A DNA stretch of 64,000 bases, taken from NCBI RefSeq assembly GCF_003207815.1, contig NZ_NKTX01000001.1:248001-312000 (forward strand), written 5' to 3'. The stretch is from Komagataeibacter oboediens (GTDB lineage: Bacteria; Pseudomonadota; Alphaproteobacteria; Acetobacterales; Acetobacteraceae). Every line of letters begins with the position of its first letter. Positions within the stretch are counted from its first letter, which is position 1. A program made the position numbers and the translations under genes. The notes beneath the pieces were generated by a model that made no database searches, was not told the DNA's origin, and worked only from the letters and a program-made list of their open reading frames with translations. Shown here in pieces: positions 37,343-45,123 of this stretch.

Positions 37343-38604
37343 GCTGCCAGCGCCCCCGTGATGCTGTCGAGGGAAGGAATATGGCTGACCGGCCCGAGGG
37401 AGGCGAGGGTCGGCCTGCCGCTGAATATGCGGGTCGCGACGCGCTGCACGTCCGCAATGGTGACGGCGTCGATCCGGCGCACGGTCTCGGCAGTGGGGAT
37501 CAGGCGACCAAAGACCTGAAGCTGCCGGGCCAGCTGCTCGCACTGGCTGCCCGTGCTTTCCAGAGACATGAGCAGCGAGGATTTGAGCTGCGCCCGTGCC
37601 CGCGCCAGTTCCGTGTCCGTCACCGTATGACGCACCTTGCGCAGTTCTTCCAGCGTTACGGGAACAAGGTCAGCCACCTGTGCTTCACCCGTGCCGGCAT
37701 AGATGCCGAACAGCCCGCCCTGCCGGAAGGGTGCGTTGAAGGAATAGACGGAATAGACCAGCCCCCGCTTTTCACGGATTTCCTGGAACAGCCGTGACGA
37801 CATGCCCCCGCCCAGCAGCGTGGACAGCAGCAGGGCCGGGTAATAGTCCGGGTCGCCATAGGGCATGGACGGAAAGCCCAGCACGATATGGGCCTGATCC
37901 AGGTCGCGTTCGCGCGTGAAGGCGCCGCCTACGTAATTCACGGCAGGCTGCGGCGGGACGGTGCCGGTAGGCAGGTCGGCAAAATGCTGCTGCACAAGGT
38001 CCACCACGCGGGCGTGTTCCAGGTTGCCCGCCGCCGCGATGATGGTATTGCCCGCCCGGTAATGGGTATCCATGTAATTGACCAGGGTTGCGCGCGACAT
38101 GGTCTGGATACCGGATTCCGTGCCCAGCGTGGGGCGGCCCATCGGCTGGTCGGGAAAGGCGGTTTCCTGAAAATGGTCGAACACGATGTCATCGGGCGTG
38201 TCGTTCGCCTGACCGATTTCCTGCAGGATCACGCCGCGTTCACGCTCCAGCTCATCCGGCGCAAGGCTGCTGTGGGTCAGGATGTCACCGATGATGTCAG
38301 CACCCAGCGACAGGTTTTCCTTCAGCAGCTTGACGTAATACGCAGTGTGTTCACGCGCGGTATAGGCGTTGATATGGCCGCCCACGTTTTCGATTTCCTC
38401 GGCAATGCCCACGGCGGTGCGGGTGCCGGTGCCCTTGAACGCCATGTGCTCCAGGAAATGGGATACCCCGTTTTCGGGCGCGGTCTCATTGCAGGTGCCC
38501 GCGGCGACATACGCCCCGAGGGACACGGTCTCCACCCGGTCCATCCGTTCGGTCACGATGGTCAGGCCGGAATCCAGTCGGGTCACATTGATCAGGTCGG
38601 TCAT
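37339..38604 (-). CDS. M16 family zinc peptidase (mitochondrial processing peptidase-like)
   Basis: The 421-residue protein is an inverzincin. The N-terminal domain contains NGVSHFLEHMAFKGTGTR with the HxxEH zinc motif, and the distal glutamate lies in the ERERGVILQEI region. The C-terminal domain has GGGMSSRLFQEIREKRGLVYSV, the conserved R/Y substrate region. It resembles the beta subunit of mitochondrial processing peptidase and alphaproteobacterial PqqL/YmxG-type enzymes. Start 38604 (MTDLINVTRLDSG) has AGGA upstream; the ATG at 38634 would add ten residues. It overlaps pmbA. Confidence 0.94.
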   Translation of the reverse strand: MTDLINVTRLDSGLTIVTERMDRVETVSLGAYVAAGTCNETAPENGVSHFLEHMAFKGTGTRTAVGIAEEIENVGGHINAYTAREHTAYYVKLLKENLSLGADIIGDILTHSSLAPDELERERGVILQEIGQANDTPDDIVFDHFQETAFPDQPMGRPTLGTESGIQTMSRATLVNYMDTHYRAGNTIIAAAGNLEHARVVDLVQQHFADLPTGTVPPQPAVNYVGGAFTRERDLDQAHIVLGFPSMPYGDPDYYPALLLSTLLGGGMSSRLFQEIREKRGLVYSVYSFNAPFRQGGLFGIYAGTGEAQVADLVPVTLEELRKVRHTVTDTELARARAQLKSSLLMSLESTGSQCEQLARQLQVFGRLIPTAETVRRIDAVTIADVQRVATRIFSGRPTLASLGPVSHIPSLDSITGALAA

Positions 38605-38687
38605 GCTGGTCCTGCGGGCGGCATGGTGCATCATGGCCCCATGCCGCCCCTTGCTTGCGTAAGATGGAAAAGGGGAAGGGAAGACGA

Positions 38688-40091
38688 TCAGGCTGCCGAG
38701 TTGGACAGGACCGCCGCGCGCACCCTGTCCTCGATCACGGTCAGGTCGGCTGGCACCACGCTGTACCGCTCCGGCCGGTCATACAGGTCGGCCAGCGACA
38801 CGGGCAGGGCGGGGCGGATGCCGGTTGCCTGCGCCATTGCATCGGGGAACTTGGCGGGGTGTGCGGTGGCCATGGCCACCATGGGGATACCGGCCTCGCG
38901 GAATGTGCGGCCAGCGGCAATCCCGATCGCGGTATGCGGGTCGGCAAGGTAGTGGCTGCGGGTGTTCAGCGTACGGATTTCCTCCTCCGTCGCGGCATCA
39001 TCCAGCGAAATGCCGTGGAACAGCGCATTGGCGCGGTCCCACACCGGGGTGGACACCTTCATCACGCCGGTCTTGCGGAAATCGGTCATGATGCGCGCGC
39101 ATTCGGCGGCGTTGCGGTCCAGCAGTTCGAACAGCAGGCGTTCGAAGTTGGACGATACCTGAATATCCATCGACGGCGACAGGCTGGGCACCACACCGTG
39201 GATGCTCATGTCGTTTTCGTTCAGGAAGCGAGAGAGGATGTCATTGCGGTTGGACCCCACGCACAGTGCGCGGATGGGCAGGCCCATGCGGCGGGCGACC
39301 CATGCCGCCAGCACATTGCCGAAATTGCCCGTGGGCACGGCGAACGAGACCTCACGGTCCGGCGCGCCCAGCGCCAGTGCGGCGTAGACATAATACGGCA
39401 CCTGGGCGGCGATACGTGCCCAGTTGATGGAATTGACCGCCGACAGGTGCATGTCGGTACGGAAGGGCTGGTCGGCAAACATCGCCTTGACCAGATCCTG
39501 ACAGTCGTCAAACGTGCCCTGCACCGCAAGGTTGGTCACGTTGGGTTCCAGCACGGTTGTCATCTGCCTGCGCTGCACTTCCGACGTGCGCCCCTCGGGG
39601 TGCAGGATCACCACGTTCAGGCGCTTGCGGCCCCGGCATGCCTCGATCGCCGCCGACCCGGTATCCCCCGATGTGGCGCCCACGATTGTGACCTTCTCGT
39701 CACGTTCGTTCAGCACATGGTCGAACAGGCGGCCAAGCAGCTGCATGGCCATGTCCTTGAACGCCAGCGTCGGGCCGTGGAACAGTTCCTGCACGAACAG
39801 CCCGTCTTCCACCTGCGTCAGCGGCACGATGGCCGGATGGTCGAATCGGCTGTAGGCATCGCGGCACAGCGTCAGCAGCACATCATGCGTGATCGACCCT
39901 TCGGCAAAGGGGGCGATGATGCGGGCCGCAAGCTCGGGGTAGGGCAGGCCCCGCAGGTCACGCCACTGGGCCACCGACAGTTCGGGCCAGCTTTCGGGCA
40001 GGTACAGGCCACCGTCCTCTGCCAGCCCCGCCAGCAGAACGGACGAAAAATCGCGGACGGGGGCGTTCCCCCGGGTAGAAATATAGCGCAT
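38688..40091 (-). CDS. thrC: Threonine synthase
   Basis: ThrC converts O-phosphohomoserine to threonine with pyridoxal phosphate. The 467-residue protein is of the long class: MRYISTRGNAPVRDFSSVLL at the N-terminus, the cofactor lysine in HGPTLAFKDMAMQLLG, GATSGDTGSAAIEA for phosphate binding, and PTGNFGNVLAA. The frame is open upstream to 40226, but the conserved start is ATG 40091. It lies upstream of the M16 peptidase gene in the same direction, a gene order seen in other alphaproteobacteria. Confidence 0.96.
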   Translation of the reverse strand: MRYISTRGNAPVRDFSSVLLAGLAEDGGLYLPESWPELSVAQWRDLRGLPYPELAARIIAPFAEGSITHDVLLTLCRDAYSRFDHPAIVPLTQVEDGLFVQELFHGPTLAFKDMAMQLLGRLFDHVLNERDEKVTIVGATSGDTGSAAIEACRGRKRLNVVILHPEGRTSEVQRRQMTTVLEPNVTNLAVQGTFDDCQDLVKAMFADQPFRTDMHLSAVNSINWARIAAQVPYYVYAALALGAPDREVSFAVPTGNFGNVLAAWVARRMGLPIRALCVGSNRNDILSRFLNENDMSIHGVVPSLSPSMDIQVSSNFERLLFELLDRNAAECARIMTDFRKTGVMKVSTPVWDRANALFHGISLDDAATEEEIRTLNTRSHYLADPHTAIGIAAGRTFREAGIPMVAMATAHPAKFPDAMAQATGIRPALPVSLADLYDRPERYSVVPADLTVIEDRVRAAVLSNSAA

Positions 40092-40168
40092 GGCGCCACC
40101 ATAATCCCAACCGCCCCCCGCGCGAAGGGGGCGCATGCGGCGCAGGGCGCAATTCCGCGCGTGGTGTG

Positions 40169-41320
40169 TCAGAATTTCGGTGGCGGCAGGCTGCCGATAT
40201 TGATGCGGTAGATATGCACCGGCCATTCAATGGCGTTGTGCCCGCCATTCAGCGGCGCGGTCCGGTCAAGCTGGGCTGCCGGCACATAAAGCTGCCCGTC
40301 TTTTGTCGCAAACGATCCGCCGGGCCAGTGCAGGCGGGGGTCGGTCACGATTTTCTGGTAAACGCGATCGGGCATCAGGCGGAAGATGCTGCCGGTGGAC
40401 ACGTCATTGAAATACAGCGTGCCATCCGGCCCGACCGTGATGCCACCCAGCGGCGGCGTCTTGTACCACAGGGTGGGGCCTTCCTCCAGTTCGATGGGGG
40501 TGACCTTCGGGTCCACCAGCAGGTCGGTATCCAGCTTGTACACGGGGCCGCACAGGGGTTCGAAATACAGCCACTGCCCGTCGGCGCTTATGTCCATCTG
40601 GCTGATGTTGATGATGGCGGTATGACCCGCGGGGTTGGTCGCCACCCGGCCGTAAACCGTAATGGGCTGGTGCGCGGTCAGCGCCGGGGTATGCTCCATA
40701 AGTCGCCGCTGGGTGTTGGTGTCCAGCTTGACCACGATCATGGCCGGGATGCCGGCATCCCCGATGAAGGCATGCCCGCGTGCGATGCGCATGGTGGCGG
40801 CGTAACTGCCCGTGCGCAGCATGCCCGGATCGAGCGGCCATGTCTGCATGACCTGACCGGTATGGCTGTCGATCTTCACGATCTTGGGGCCACCTGCTTC
40901 CGGCTTTCCCGCCGGGTCGGGCTGTCCGCTGTCCAGCACCCATAGCGTGCCATCGGGCTGGAGCTGTACATCCGAAGGCGCAACCAGCCGCTTTGCCGCC
41001 GGCGTGGCGGGGTCGTTCCATGCATTGTCGGGATAGGGATGGGGCGTGTTGTCCCCATCCAGCAGCGCCAGCCCCGGCCCGGTATTGCCCGCCCAGCGCG
41101 GCAGTTCCACCAGCAGCCGCCCGTCAGGCAGCACGACCACACGGTCCCATGCGGCGGTAGAGGAGGATACGACATCCTCCAGCGTCGCGGCCGGGCTGAG
41201 CGGCGGCGCGGGTTTGGCGGCACGGGCGGCATGGTCGGCCCCCAGCAGGCAGGTGCCGCAGGCAAGAAGGAAACCCGCTGAGCGCAGGCGACGGATGGCA
41301 GATGGAGATTTCGCGTACAT
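40169..41320 (-). CDS. Major royal jelly protein/Yellow-family secreted protein
   Basis: The 383-residue protein has an export signal (RLRSAGFLLACGTCLLGADHAARA) and then a beta-propeller-like sequence. Features shared with the MRJP/Yellow family are GTLWVLDSG, HAFIGDAGIPAMIVVKLDT, NISQMDISADGQWLYFEPL and LGGITVGPDGTLYFND. The cysteine in the signal region could make it a lipoprotein, but the box is weak. Bacterial members are uncharacterised; a lactonase-like or sugar-linked role in the periplasm is only a guess. It stands alone, 77 bases ahead of thrC's frame in the opposite sense of coding order. Confidence 0.8.
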   Translation of the reverse strand: MYAKSPSAIRRLRSAGFLLACGTCLLGADHAARAAKPAPPLSPAATLEDVVSSSTAAWDRVVVLPDGRLLVELPRWAGNTGPGLALLDGDNTPHPYPDNAWNDPATPAAKRLVAPSDVQLQPDGTLWVLDSGQPDPAGKPEAGGPKIVKIDSHTGQVMQTWPLDPGMLRTGSYAATMRIARGHAFIGDAGIPAMIVVKLDTNTQRRLMEHTPALTAHQPITVYGRVATNPAGHTAIINISQMDISADGQWLYFEPLCGPVYKLDTDLLVDPKVTPIELEEGPTLWYKTPPLGGITVGPDGTLYFNDVSTGSIFRLMPDRVYQKIVTDPRLHWPGGSFATKDGQLYVPAAQLDRTAPLNGGHNAIEWPVHIYRINIGSLPPPKF

Positions 41321-41531
41321 CGCGCGTTATCTCGTCACGAACCGCAGCGAATGGCAAGTGGAACATGCGGCATGTCCGCCCTGCCATAAAAGAGTGTTTC
41401 CAGAAGGCGGCTGATCACTTTCATCAGGTTCGCAGGGCGTTTTACAGGCCGGTTTTTTCAGGCAGTCCCCTGATCAACCGGCCATTTCGAACCGCCGCCG
41501 GACGTCGTCGCCCGATCAGACCGCGCCCGGG

Positions 41532-43052
41532 TCAGACCTGCGCACAGTACCGCTGGCGCAGATGGCGCAGGTAGGGACCCGTATTGGGCACCGCCCCCGT
41601 GGCGTCGCGCACGATGTCGCGGGTGGATGCCCCGCTGCCGCGTGCATGAATGTGCGGGCGCAGCCATGCCAGCAGGGGTGCGAAATCGCCCTTGCCTATG
41701 CTGGGCATGATGGCGGGGTCGCTACGTTCGGCTGCTTCGCGCAACTGTGCGGCGATAATCGCGCCCAGCGTGTAGGTGGGGAAATACCCCCATGCGCCTG
41801 ATGGCCAGTGGATATCCTGCAGGCAGCCCAGCCGGTCCTCGGGCACGTTCAGTCCCAGCAGGTCATGGATCCGGGTATTGAAGGCTTCCGGCAGGTCGGA
41901 CAGCTTCATCTTTCCCGCAATCAGCGCGGTTTCCATTTCATAACGTACAAGGATATGCGCGGGGTACGTGACCTCATCGGCATCCACGCGGATGAAACCG
42001 GGGCGCACGCGTGTGACAAGGCGGTGCAGGTTATCCGCCTGCCATGCCGGGTCGGTATCCGCGCCACCAAAGGCCGCGCGCAGGCGGGGGACCATCCAGT
42101 CCATGAAGGGCTGCGACCGCGCGACCTGCATTTCCATAAGCAGGGACTGGCTTTCATGCAGGCTCATGCCACGTGCCTCACCCACAGGCTGGGCGCGCCA
42201 TGCTGCGGGCAGGCCCTGCTCGTACAGCGCGTGCCCGGTCTCATGTATGATGCCCATGAGTGCGTTGATGCAGTCATCCTCCTCATACCGGGTGGTGATG
42301 CGGACATCGTCCTCCGCCCCGCCGCAGAAGGGGTGCAGGCTGACATCCAGCCGCCCGCGCTGCATGTCAAAGCCCAGTGCGCGCATGGTCTCGTGCCCCA
42401 GCCGTGCCTGTGCGGGCACGTCAAACGATCCCGAAAGCGGCACGGGGGCGGCCAGCGTGGCCTGATGGGTGAGTGCGGTGCGGATCAGGTCGGGCAGTTC
42501 ACTGGCCAGTTCGGCAAAGACCGGGTCGATATCCGCCTGCCGCGTGCCCGCATCATACTGATCCAGCAGCGCGTCATAGGGGGACAGCCCAAGGGTCTGC
42601 GCCTTGGCGGCGGCAATGTCGCGAGTGCGGGCCAGCACGGTTTCCAGTTCCGGCAGCAGGCTGGCGAAATCACTGTCCTGCCGCGCGGTACGCCATGCCA
42701 TTTCACACCGCGAGGACGCACGCGACATTGCTTCGACCAGATCGGACGGCACGGCGGCGGCATGGGCGTGCTGGCGGCGCATTTCATGCAGGTTGGCGCG
42801 CGCCATGGCGTCATCGGGGGCCTGGGCGCGGGCCAGCAGGTCGCCCATGTCCGGTGCAGTCATGAGGTCATGTGACAGGACGGCAAGGGCGGCAATGCTC
42901 TCGGCGCGGCTTTCGCTCGCCCCTGCCGGCATCATGGTGTCCTTGTCCCAGCCCAGAATTCCCATTGCGTTGCGGATATGCCCCATGCGGGCAAAACGCT
43001 GCCGCAGCGTGGCATAGGCCTGCTGGCCGACCGTGGCGGAGGTGACGTTCAT
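41532..43052 (-). CDS. M32 family metallocarboxypeptidase (Taq carboxypeptidase type)
   Basis: The 506-residue protein removes C-terminal residues from peptides. The zinc site is in MGIIHETGHALYEQG (H270, E271, H274), with the third ligand E300 in the M32-specific HESQS motif. Other family marks are DVSLHPFCGG and DEVTYPAHILVRYEMETALI. The length is typical and the catalytic residues are complete. It is monocistronic in appearance and divergent from the TPR/glycosyltransferase-like gene. Confidence 0.95.
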   Translation of the reverse strand: MNVTSATVGQQAYATLRQRFARMGHIRNAMGILGWDKDTMMPAGASESRAESIAALAVLSHDLMTAPDMGDLLARAQAPDDAMARANLHEMRRQHAHAAAVPSDLVEAMSRASSRCEMAWRTARQDSDFASLLPELETVLARTRDIAAAKAQTLGLSPYDALLDQYDAGTRQADIDPVFAELASELPDLIRTALTHQATLAAPVPLSGSFDVPAQARLGHETMRALGFDMQRGRLDVSLHPFCGGAEDDVRITTRYEEDDCINALMGIIHETGHALYEQGLPAAWRAQPVGEARGMSLHESQSLLMEMQVARSQPFMDWMVPRLRAAFGGADTDPAWQADNLHRLVTRVRPGFIRVDADEVTYPAHILVRYEMETALIAGKMKLSDLPEAFNTRIHDLLGLNVPEDRLGCLQDIHWPSGAWGYFPTYTLGAIIAAQLREAAERSDPAIMPSIGKGDFAPLLAWLRPHIHARGSGASTRDIVRDATGAVPNTGPYLRHLRQRYCAQV

Positions 43053-43150
43053 GTGGGTTCCTGATCGAAATTCTTAACGCTCTGTCGCGTATGGATAGTG
43101 TTGGGAGTGTGCGGGACCATTCTCCGCCACGCAAGGGAGGGCCGGCCGAG

Positions 43151-45034
43151 ATGAACGCGACCAGCACGCATGGACACGATACGGACAGGCAGCATGTCAT
43201 GGCGCGGGGCCATGCGGCCCTGCGCAGGGGGGATATCGACACCGCGCGGACGTGCTTCGTGGCCCTGCGGGCGGAGGGGCCGGACGATCCCGCTGCCCTG
43301 CATGGCCTGGCCTGCGTGGCCCTGGCGGCAGGACGGGCGGATCTGGCCATCAGCCTTGCGGGACAGGCGGTGCGGCGCGCACCCCACGGGCCTTTTCATG
43401 AAGTGCTGGCCCGCGCGCTGCTGGCACGGGGGCACCATATGGCAGCGCAGGCTGCGATCCGGGCCGCCTGCCTCTGTCAGCCGGATGATGTGCCCGTCCT
43501 GCTGGCCTGTGCCGAGATCATGGAGACGACAGGCGATACATGGGCGGCAGTACGGGCCTATGGGCGGGCGGTCAGCCTGTCCGCCCCGCATGACATGCGG
43601 GCCCGGACGCTGCATGCCCGTTTCCTATGGCGACGGGGACAGCGTGACGCTGCCATACAGCAGATGCACCATGTCGTGCGGCGTGCGCCGGGGGAGGGCG
43701 TCCATGTCCGTGAACTGGCCGAAATGCTGATGGCGCATCACCAGCGTGAACAGGCCGAGGATGTTCTGCGGGCGGGGCTGGAGCATGCTCCCGATGATGG
43801 CGCTGCCCGGTCCCTGCTGGGTGCGCTGCTGTTTGCGCGCGGGCGCATGGGGCCGGCGGCCGACATGCTGGAACGTGCCATGGCGCATGATCCGCAGCCC
43901 GAAACCGCCAGTAACCTCGGCCTTGCCCGCATGGCACTGGGGGATATGTCGGGTGCACGGGCCGCCGCCATCCATGAAACCATACTGACCCATGCGCCGC
44001 CGCCTGATCGTGAGACGCGGGCCCGGGCGCGGTTCAACCTTGGCGTTGCCCGTCTGGCGCAGGGAAAACTGGGGCAGGGATGGGCGCTGTGGGACGCCCG
44101 GCTGGAATTCCAGCCGCCGCATCCATCGGCAGGGCATCTGCCGCGATGGGACGGGGGAGCGTTGCCTGCAGGTCGGAAGCTGCTTGTGCATATGCAGGGG
44201 CAGGGACTGGGGGATGCCGTCCATTTCCTGCGCTATGTACGGCTTGCAGCCCGGAGGGTTCCGGTGGTGCTGGAGGTTCCATCCCCCCTGCGCCGGCTTG
44301 CGGCCACGCTGGGGCAGGACATGGCCCATTCCGTAAAAATTATCACCCGTAATATAAATAACAATTCTGATGTCGCAGCCCAATGCGACCTGTTCAGCCT
44401 GCCGCACCTGCTGGGTGCGGACAGCGTTCCGTCATTCATGCCGTATCTGGGGGAAAGCCCATGGCAACGACCGGCGGCACGCAGGGGACTGCTGCGTATT
44501 GGCCTGTGCCATGCGGGGAATGCCGTCTATCGCTTTGACGCGCGGCGTTCCCTTCCAGTGGATGCCTTATTGGCACTGAAGGACATTGCGGGGGTCGAAT
44601 TCATTTCCCTGCGGCCACCGGCAGAGGGAAAGATGGACCCGTCCTTTGTCCGGCACGAATTGCTGCCCGATGCGGACCTGCTGGATACGGCGCGCCTGAT
44701 CGCGACACTGGATCTGGTGATCAGCGTGGATACGCTGGTGGCGCATCTGGCCGGGGCCATCGGCTGTCCGGTCTGGCTACTGTGCCGTTTTGGCGGGGAC
44801 TGGCGGTGGTCGACGGCTTTTGACCTGCCTGCGCCGACAACCGGCACGTCACAGCCGGAAAATGGCGGGCAGTCCACTCTGCGCCGGCCCGCAAGCCGGT
44901 GGTACCCGACCCTGCGCCTGTTCCGGCAGGAACGTCTTCTGCCCCCGCAGCAGGCGTGGACACAGGTCATGGCCACCCTGTCGCGCACCCTGAATGCATG
45001 GGTGGCGGGGCAGGTGCCGGACATTCATCCCTGA
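43151..45034 (+). CDS. Tetratricopeptide-repeat protein with GT9-like C-terminal domain
   Basis: The 627-residue protein has about nine helical repeats in its first 300 residues (for example MARGHAALRRGDIDTARTCF, AEMLMAHHQREQAEDVLRAG, ALDHAP-like spacing and MALGDMSGARAA). The C-terminal half resembles the heptosyltransferase (GT9) fold: LLVHMQGQGLGDAVHFLRYV, IGLCHAGNAVYRFDARRS, and LVISVDTLVAHLAGAIGCPVW. A glycan-transfer or envelope role is inferred from the family; no substrate can be named. ATG 43151 follows AAGGGAGGG by ten bases. The frame starts upstream at 43091. Confidence 0.8.
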   Translation: MNATSTHGHDTDRQHVMARGHAALRRGDIDTARTCFVALRAEGPDDPAALHGLACVALAAGRADLAISLAGQAVRRAPHGPFHEVLARALLARGHHMAAQAAIRAACLCQPDDVPVLLACAEIMETTGDTWAAVRAYGRAVSLSAPHDMRARTLHARFLWRRGQRDAAIQQMHHVVRRAPGEGVHVRELAEMLMAHHQREQAEDVLRAGLEHAPDDGAARSLLGALLFARGRMGPAADMLERAMAHDPQPETASNLGLARMALGDMSGARAAAIHETILTHAPPPDRETRARARFNLGVARLAQGKLGQGWALWDARLEFQPPHPSAGHLPRWDGGALPAGRKLLVHMQGQGLGDAVHFLRYVRLAARRVPVVLEVPSPLRRLAATLGQDMAHSVKIITRNINNNSDVAAQCDLFSLPHLLGADSVPSFMPYLGESPWQRPAARRGLLRIGLCHAGNAVYRFDARRSLPVDALLALKDIAGVEFISLRPPAEGKMDPSFVRHELLPDADLLDTARLIATLDLVISVDTLVAHLAGAIGCPVWLLCRFGGDWRWSTAFDLPAPTTGTSQPENGGQSTLRRPASRWYPTLRLFRQERLLPPQQAWTQVMATLSRTLNAWVAGQVPDIHP

Positions 45035-45048
45035 AATGTCGCGGGAAT

Positions 45049-45118
45049 CATGAAAGGTTTTTGGTGACGCTCTTTCCGGGAAGCTTCGGGGTGCCTTTTT
45101 GAAAAAAGACACCCCGGA
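45049..45118. repeat. Palindromic intergenic repeat, copy 3, probable bidirectional terminator
   Basis: CGGGGTG (45087-45093) pairs with CACCCCG (45110-45116), extended by CTTTTT with AAAAAG after one mismatch. The upstream part carries TTTTTGGTGACGCTC and GGAAGCTTC, shared with the element at 5466-5545. It fills the gap between two convergent genes, so it can stop transcription from both sides. Confidence 0.75.
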
Positions 45119-45123
45119 CCGTT

